From Desulfotignum sp032250905 (GTDB lineage: Bacteria > Desulfobacterota > Desulfobacteria > Desulfobacterales > Desulfobacteraceae): DNA of 20,424 bases. The stretch spans positions 1 through 20,424 of the forward strand of contig JAVVEQ010000056.1 in the NCBI GenBank assembly GCA_032250905.1, read 5' to 3'. Below, one piece after another: positions 16,352-20,424 of this stretch. How positions within the stretch are numbered: position 1 is the stretch's first letter; the number at the start of each line of letters is the position of its first letter. Below the pieces are notes generated by a model, which had not been told where the DNA came from, ran no database searches, and saw only the letters and a program-made list of their open reading frames with translations. Position numbers and translations under genes: made by a program.

Positions 16352-17686
16352 TCATGCAATACACAATTGAAAAAACCGGGCCAGGCTTTTTTCATTTTCC
16401 AGATCAAGGATATAATCGCTGAGCATGGCTGTCTGGTTATGGCCGACCACTGGCTTGGCCAGCCACCGGAACTTGTCAATCAGTTCCTGGTCAGTGGGGA
16501 GTGTCGTGGCCGGATCCCATCGGGCGGACATCGTCCCGGAAAGATACGTGTGCCCGGACCGGGTCTGGATTTTCACCTCTGATTCGGCCCGGTAAGGAAA
16601 CTTTTTCTGAAACCGCTCCTGGGCAATAATATCGATTTTATCCATCATCTCTCGGATATCTGCACCCAGCAGCCGGGGAGGCAGTACCTGAGCCGGTCCC
16701 ACCTCTCCATCCAGCAGAGCCGCAGCAATGGGAAAAGCGATATTGTACTGGGCCTCTTCGGTATTTTCCGGCCAGGCCCGACTCAACGCGGCAGATTCCG
16801 CAAATGTATACACCGTGATGGCGTGAATCTCTTCCGGGAGGATGCCATGCGTTTGAACCAGTTTCAACACCCCGTCCACCCCGGGCTGGGCCCACCGGCA
16901 GCAGGCATAGGGTTTGAAATACAGATTGTCAATTTCCCAGGATGCCCCCAGAGAATCGATCCAGGCCGGATCCGGGGTATCGTCAAAAAACGGGGCCACC
17001 CCGGTAAATCCTTTCTGAGCCATGCACGCGGACAGCAGACCCACCAGAGACCCCCAGCCGGTACTGTCCTTTCCCATGGACGGGGTCACAATGCATTTCA
17101 TCATGGGAGCCATGGGAGCATGGTATTCGGCTGCCCCCAGGGCGTGCCCCAGCTGGACTGAAGACAGTCCAAGTATTCTGCCGGCAGCAGCCGCCGCGGC
17201 AACGGCTCCCCAGGACCCGGAAGAATGATAGGTGTCACAGGTCGCATGCCGGATCAACCCGGCCCGGATGCCCACCTCATAGCCCTTCACCAGGGTGACG
17301 AGAAATTCCTTGCCGGACACTACCCGGCCGCCGGCCGCTGCCAGCTGGGTCGCAGCCAGAATGGAGGGCAGCACACAGGCCCCTGGATGGCCTTTGATCG
17401 GCCGGTATCCATCATCAATATCCAGCGCATTGGCGGCAAATCCGTTGGCCAGGGCAGCCCCGGCCGCAGATACCCGATGACCGGATACCACAATGGATGC
17501 CTGATCTCCGGGAAACTGTTCCGATGCCAGCGTGTCCATCATTTTCCCCACCGGTGTTTCATGACCGGCCAGCATGGCACCCGTGCTGTCCAGCAGACAG
17601 CGTTTCGCCTGTCGGCGGACGGTGTCAGGCAGGTTTTCCCAGGTGATATCCTGAATAAAATCAATTACCTGCTTTGTATGTTGCAT
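16352..17686 (-). CDS. MmgE/PrpD family protein
   Basis: This 444-residue protein has an all-alpha N-terminal domain and a C-terminal alpha/beta domain, the usual MmgE/PrpD architecture and length. Family marks are LDSTGAMLAGHE, ALDIDDGYRPIKGHPGACVL, YHSSGSWGAVAAAAAAGRIL, LYFKPYACCRWAQPGVDG and EEAQYNIAFPIAAALLDG. Known members are 2-methylcitrate dehydratase, cis-aconitate decarboxylase and iminodisuccinate epimerase, all acting on small di- or tricarboxylates. The start is ATG 17686; the frame extends upstream into mttB but lacks family sequence there. Its start is 7 bases after the mttB stop, so the two genes are almost certainly co-transcribed and probably translationally coupled. It may process the acid left after amine demethylation (inference). 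Confidence 0.85.
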   Translation of the reverse strand: MQHTKQVIDFIQDITWENLPDTVRRQAKRCLLDSTGAMLAGHETPVGKMMDTLASEQFPGDQASIVVSGHRVSAAGAALANGFAANALDIDDGYRPIKGHPGACVLPSILAATQLAAAGGRVVSGKEFLVTLVKGYEVGIRAGLIRHATCDTYHSSGSWGAVAAAAAAGRILGLSSVQLGHALGAAEYHAPMAPMMKCIVTPSMGKDSTGWGSLVGLLSACMAQKGFTGVAPFFDDTPDPAWIDSLGASWEIDNLYFKPYACCRWAQPGVDGVLKLVQTHGILPEEIHAITVYTFAESAALSRAWPENTEEAQYNIAFPIAAALLDGEVGPAQVLPPRLLGADIREMMDKIDIIAQERFQKKFPYRAESEVKIQTRSGHTYLSGTMSARWDPATTLPTDQELIDKFRWLAKPVVGHNQTAMLSDYILDLENEKSLARFFQLCIA

Positions 17687-17693
17687 CACCGGT

Positions 17694-19154
17694 TCAGTTC
17701 TGCCGGGGCAGCAGAATATTGAATTTTTCCCGAATGGCCGTATCCACGTCATCCGGAATATAGGCGGTTTTGTTGGCCAGCAGTTTTTTTGCAATGGTCA
17801 GGCCCCGCTGCCGTGCATCCATGGATCCTTCTTTGACCCAGCGATCCCGGTTTTTGCGGTCGGTGACACCGTTGCCGCTGAAATATTCGCTGCGGATATG
17901 TTTCATGGTGTGGGGTGCGGTCATGAAATTACCTCCCGGACCGATACTGTCAATGACTTCCAGGGCCAGGTGTTCCTCATCCACTTCGATGCCGTTCAAT
18001 ACTTTGCAGCAGCTGCCGATGATCTCATCATCGATGACAAACTGCTCATGGGCAATGGTAAGCATCGATTCCAGCATGCCGGCACTGTGATGGATATAAT
18101 TCGAACCGCCCATGGATGCCAGCACCGAAGTCAAGGCTTTTTCATACCCTGCCTGGGCATCCGGCACCTTGGCATCGGACAGGCCCGAAGAGTTGTAGTT
18201 GGGCACCTTGATATATCTGGACAACTGATGGATGGCCGCATTCATCATGCCGCATTCCACAGCCCCGCCGCAATAGCCCATGGTGGCCAGGTTGGCCATG
18301 CCTGGAATCCCGCCGTAAAGAAGCGGTGCCCCGGGATTGGTCATCTGGCAGAGGGTGACGCCAGCCAGTTCTTCGGCATGGAGTTGTGCCAGAGTACCGG
18401 CCATGGTCAAGGGAGACGTCGACCCGGCCATGGGGGCGGAGGACAGAGCCACCGGAATCTTGTGCCGGACCGCTTCCTGCATGATTTTTGTGGACTGAGT
18501 GCACAGCTTGAGCGGACTGATGGCAAAAGAGGTGATCACGGAAATGATGGGCCGCTCTGCCAGTTTTTCCCTGCCGCCCGCGATCATGGCTGCCATGTCC
18601 ATCACCTGATGCAGGCCGTCTTCATTGTTCACACCGGACATGACATGTTTGCCGGATGCAGACAGACAGGCGTAAAACATGTTTATATCATAGTCTTTTT
18701 CATCGATGTCCGTGGGGATACACGGCCGCACCAGAAAATGGATATTCTTTAGCTGATCCACCAGCCGGGACACCTTGTGAAGATCATCCAGGGTGGTGGC
18801 CCTTACCTCCCCGGTGTCCGGATCCAGGATTTTGATGGCGGCCCCTCCGGTGCCCAGATGCACCCGGTCTTCGGTCAGATTCAGATCATATTCCGGATTC
18901 TGGCCGCAGAGCACCACCTTTTCCGGCGCTTTTTTCACCCAGGAGTTAACCAGATCCCTGGGAAACCGGATCCGTTTTTTATCGCGCTGCACAGAGGCAC
19001 CGTTTTTTTCCAGCATAACTACGGTATCATCCAGGCCCGATTCATAGGTAATTCCGGTTTTTTCCAGAATGGTCAATGCGGCATTGTGAACGGTTTCAAC
19101 CTGTTGCGCGGAAAGCGGCTGATACTGTCCGCCCTGTAATCCTATTAAAGTCAT
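17694..19154 (-). CDS. Trimethylamine methyltransferase (MttB) family protein, non-pyrrolysine (copy 2)
   Basis: This is a 486-residue MttB-superfamily corrinoid methyltransferase. Start ATG 19154 has AGGAGAT 4 bases upstream; a longer frame reaching 19244 would cross the promoter and is rejected. Family features are TVHNAALTILEKTGITYES, HLGTGGAAIKILDPDTGEVR, SPLTMAGTLAQLHAEELAG, TNPGAPLLYGG, SDAKVPDAQAGYEKALTSVL and NYIHHSAGMLESMLTIAHEQ. There is no in-frame TAG, so no pyrrolysine. It is closer to the typical family pattern than copy 1. It is the first gene of the operon mttB2-prpD-glmS-like and is transcribed divergently from the RpiR regulator. The likely role is methyl transfer from a quaternary amine to a corrinoid protein encoded elsewhere. 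Confidence 0.9.
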   Translation of the reverse strand: MTLIGLQGGQYQPLSAQQVETVHNAALTILEKTGITYESGLDDTVVMLEKNGASVQRDKKRIRFPRDLVNSWVKKAPEKVVLCGQNPEYDLNLTEDRVHLGTGGAAIKILDPDTGEVRATTLDDLHKVSRLVDQLKNIHFLVRPCIPTDIDEKDYDINMFYACLSASGKHVMSGVNNEDGLHQVMDMAAMIAGGREKLAERPIISVITSFAISPLKLCTQSTKIMQEAVRHKIPVALSSAPMAGSTSPLTMAGTLAQLHAEELAGVTLCQMTNPGAPLLYGGIPGMANLATMGYCGGAVECGMMNAAIHQLSRYIKVPNYNSSGLSDAKVPDAQAGYEKALTSVLASMGGSNYIHHSAGMLESMLTIAHEQFVIDDEIIGSCCKVLNGIEVDEEHLALEVIDSIGPGGNFMTAPHTMKHIRSEYFSGNGVTDRKNRDRWVKEGSMDARQRGLTIAKKLLANKTAYIPDDVDTAIREKFNILLPRQN

Positions 19155-19215
19155 CGTTATCTCCTGTCGGTTTTTTGGATTGCCTTTTTTCTGATAGTTA
19201 ATGCACCCTTTTTGT

Positions 19216-19244
19216 GTTATGTCACGACCCGGCCCGGGTGTCAA
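19216..19244 (-). promoter_or_regulatory. Promoter of the mttB2-prpD-glmS-like operon
   Basis: On the minus strand a perfect TTGACA (19239-19244) and CATAAC (19216-19221) are spaced by exactly 17 bases, about 62 bases upstream of the mttB start. The spacer holds a small GC-rich palindrome, ACCCG-GCC-CGGGT (19227-19239, plus strand), which may be a second regulator site. Confidence 0.6.
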
Positions 19245-19251
19245 CCAAAGC

Positions 19252-19305
19252 GTAACAAAAGCTGTCTTTTTTTTTATTCTTGAAAAAATTGATGGTTTTT
19301 GTTAC
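19252..19305. promoter_or_regulatory. Spaced inverted repeat between divergent promoters (candidate RpiR operator)
   Basis: GTAACAAAA (19252-19260) and TTTTGTTAC (19297-19305) are perfect 9-base arms, 45 bases centre to centre. The left arm lies 7 bases upstream of the -35 of the mttB operon. The right arm overlaps the candidate -10 of rpiR. The layout suits a regulator that binds both arms, acting on its own gene and on the operon. Confidence 0.5.
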
Positions 19306-19308
19306 AAA
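19280..19308 (+). promoter_or_regulatory. Candidate rpiR promoter
   Basis: TTGAAA (19280-19285) and TACAAA (19303-19308) are spaced by 17 bases. It gives a leader of about 65-70 bases before ATG 19382. The match is moderate. Confidence 0.35.
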
Positions 19309-19381
19309 GATAACCGGCAAAAGGCATCACCCGGCATGGAAACAGACCGATGACACTGACCTCCTAACCAATGGAAAACCC

Positions 19382-20245
19382 ATGATTCAGAAACCCGGCT
19401 CTCTGCAAGCCATTGTCCATGAAAAATACGACACCCTGACCACCAAAGGCAGACGTCTGGCGGATTTTGTTCTCTCCAGCCCGGACAAGGCCGTGTTCAT
19501 GACCACCCGGCAACTGGCCGCGGCTGTACAAACCAGCGAGGCCACTGTGGTCCGGTTTGTCCGTCAACTGGGCTTCAAGAATTACGCGGTTTTCATCAAT
19601 ACATTGCGGGATCTCATCGACCGGGAACTGACCCTGGTGGAACGGGGACGAATGAGCCATCTGGTGACCGGCAGTGAAGATGCGGAACTGGACCGCCTCA
19701 TCAACCAGGATATCCGCAGCATCCGGGCCATGCACAAAAACATTGACCCGGCCGTGGTGAAGGCGGTTCGCACTGCACTGAAATCGGCCCCGGCCGTATA
19801 TGTGATGGGGTCCCGACTGTCCTATTCGTCCGCCCACTACATGGGCTGGACCCTGTCAAAGATCCGGCCGGGTGTCTGCATCCTGAACGGCAGCGACCGC
19901 ACGTCCATGGATCAGCTGATTTTAGCCCCACCTGAATCGGTGGTGGTGGTCATTGCCACCTCCCGGTATCCCAACGAACTGGTTCGTCTGGGCAAAATCC
20001 CCCGGCGTCAGGGCTTAGGCCAGATTCTGATCACGGATAGCACCTCCTGTCCTTTGGTCCAGTTCAGTGACCAAGTCCTGATCACCCCCCAGAAAAGCAT
20101 CCCGTTTCTGGGCACCCCGGTATCCATGATCAGCCTGATCCATTACCTGCTCCATACCCTGGCATCGGATATGGGAGAAAATCTCAAACAGCATCAGGAA
20201 AAATTGGACCAGGCCTACCTGGAAAACGATATCTGGTTCAATTGA
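19382..20245 (+). CDS. RpiR-family transcriptional regulator (HTH + SIS domain)
   Basis: This 287-residue regulator has an N-terminal HTH of the RpiR type (about 1-77: TTRQLAAAVQTSEATVVRFV, RQLGFKNYAVF). A C-terminal SIS domain (about 125-245) contains VYVMGSRLSYSSAHYMGW, VVVVIATSRYPNELV and ILITDSTSCPL. SIS domains in this family usually bind phosphosugars or related metabolites as effectors. The start is set at ATG 19382, where family similarity begins. An upstream TTG at 19280 would add 34 residues without family sequence and lies in the promoter region. It is divergent from mttB2 and is the most probable regulator of that operon. The SIS domain parallels the SIS domains of the GlmS-like protein at the operon's end, suggesting a shared ligand (inference). 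Confidence 0.88.
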   Translation: MIQKPGSLQAIVHEKYDTLTTKGRRLADFVLSSPDKAVFMTTRQLAAAVQTSEATVVRFVRQLGFKNYAVFINTLRDLIDRELTLVERGRMSHLVTGSEDAELDRLINQDIRSIRAMHKNIDPAVVKAVRTALKSAPAVYVMGSRLSYSSAHYMGWTLSKIRPGVCILNGSDRTSMDQLILAPPESVVVVIATSRYPNELVRLGKIPRRQGLGQILITDSTSCPLVQFSDQVLITPQKSIPFLGTPVSMISLIHYLLHTLASDMGENLKQHQEKLDQAYLENDIWFN

Positions 20246-20424
20246 CCGGTGTTGAGATGGCGAAGCGTTCTATTTTCCCATGATTTCCAACTGTCTATTC
20301 CAAGGTGGAATTTATCAAAAAATCTTGGTAAATATTCGGGTTAGTGATTCAAAAATTTTTCAACAAATCTTTGAATCTTTTGTCTAGAGGATATACCCAT
20401 ACATCCTTGATAGGTACACTTATT
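20246..20424. other. AT-rich tail after rpiR with a weak hairpin
   Basis: No gene is visible. GATTCAAA (20346-20353) and TTTGAATC (20370-20377) form an 8-base inverted repeat followed by TTTTG. This could be a weak terminator about 100 bases after the rpiR stop. Composition is more AT-rich than in the preceding genes. Confidence 0.3.

Noticed and set aside
17687..17794. Upstream extension of the PrpD frame to an ATG inside mttB2
   Set aside because: The extra 36 residues overlap the mttB2 3' end and do not look like MmgE/PrpD sequence. The ATG at 17686 fits the family N-terminus.
10247..19154. Pyrrolysine-coding (in-frame TAG) MttB genes
   Set aside because: Both mttB frames read through without any internal TAG, so they belong to the non-pyrrolysine group.
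19155..19244. Upstream extension of the mttB2 frame to 19244
   Set aside because: It would place the start at the -35 element and adds non-family residues. The ATG at 19154 has a clear AGGAG.
1..20424. CRISPR array, tRNA, rRNA or intact transposase
   Set aside because: No regularly spaced repeats, no cloverleaf-like sequence with conserved T-loop, and no transposase motifs were seen on either strand.

Overview
The window reads as a chromosome segment of an anaerobic, sulfate-reducing member of the Desulfobacterota, probably Desulfobacteraceae-like (Desulfotignum/Desulfobacter/Desulfobacula type). This is inferred from gene content: a MetF-MetV fusion, a divergent pyruvate carboxylase, two non-pyrrolysine MttB homologues and an iron-sulfur flavoprotein. 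No rRNA, tRNA or CRISPR array is visible. Most of the window is moderately GC-rich and densely coding. The first ~1.16 kb and the last ~180 bases are clearly more AT-rich.

Layout. (1) 1-1346: the 5' part of a GH78-like alpha-L-rhamnosidase gene on the minus strand, cut by the window edge, then about 950 bases with no convincing gene. This stretch holds two related TTGACCCC direct repeats, an orphan open frame and a plus-strand intrinsic terminator facing the end of pyc. (2) 1347-7357, minus: a compact apparent operon metF/metV fusion - birA - pyruvate carboxylase. (3) 7486-9179: a small two-helix membrane protein (minus, with its own terminator), then a divergent plus-strand pair: an iron-sulfur flavoprotein-type FMN reductase and a MarR regulator. 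(4) 9211-11689, plus: a palindromic operator, a class I SAM methyltransferase, an MttB-family methyltransferase and an intrinsic terminator. (5) 11728-19154, minus: a second MttB homologue, an MmgE/PrpD-family protein and a 1524-residue GlmS-like amidotransferase/SIS protein, apparently one operon. (6) 19382-20245, plus: an RpiR/SIS regulator transcribed divergently from that operon, with an inverted repeat between the promoters.

Working model (inference). The non-Pyl MttB proteins probably demethylate quaternary amines (betaine, carnitine or related compounds) and pass methyl groups to a corrinoid protein that is not encoded here. The MetFV fusion could oxidise the resulting methyl-THF, and pyruvate carboxylase with its biotin ligase would supply oxaloacetate. 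The most novel part is the RpiR-controlled mttB-prpD-giant-glmS operon, which joins a C1 demethylase family with a sugar-phosphate/amidotransferase-type protein. Its substrate cannot be read from sequence alone.
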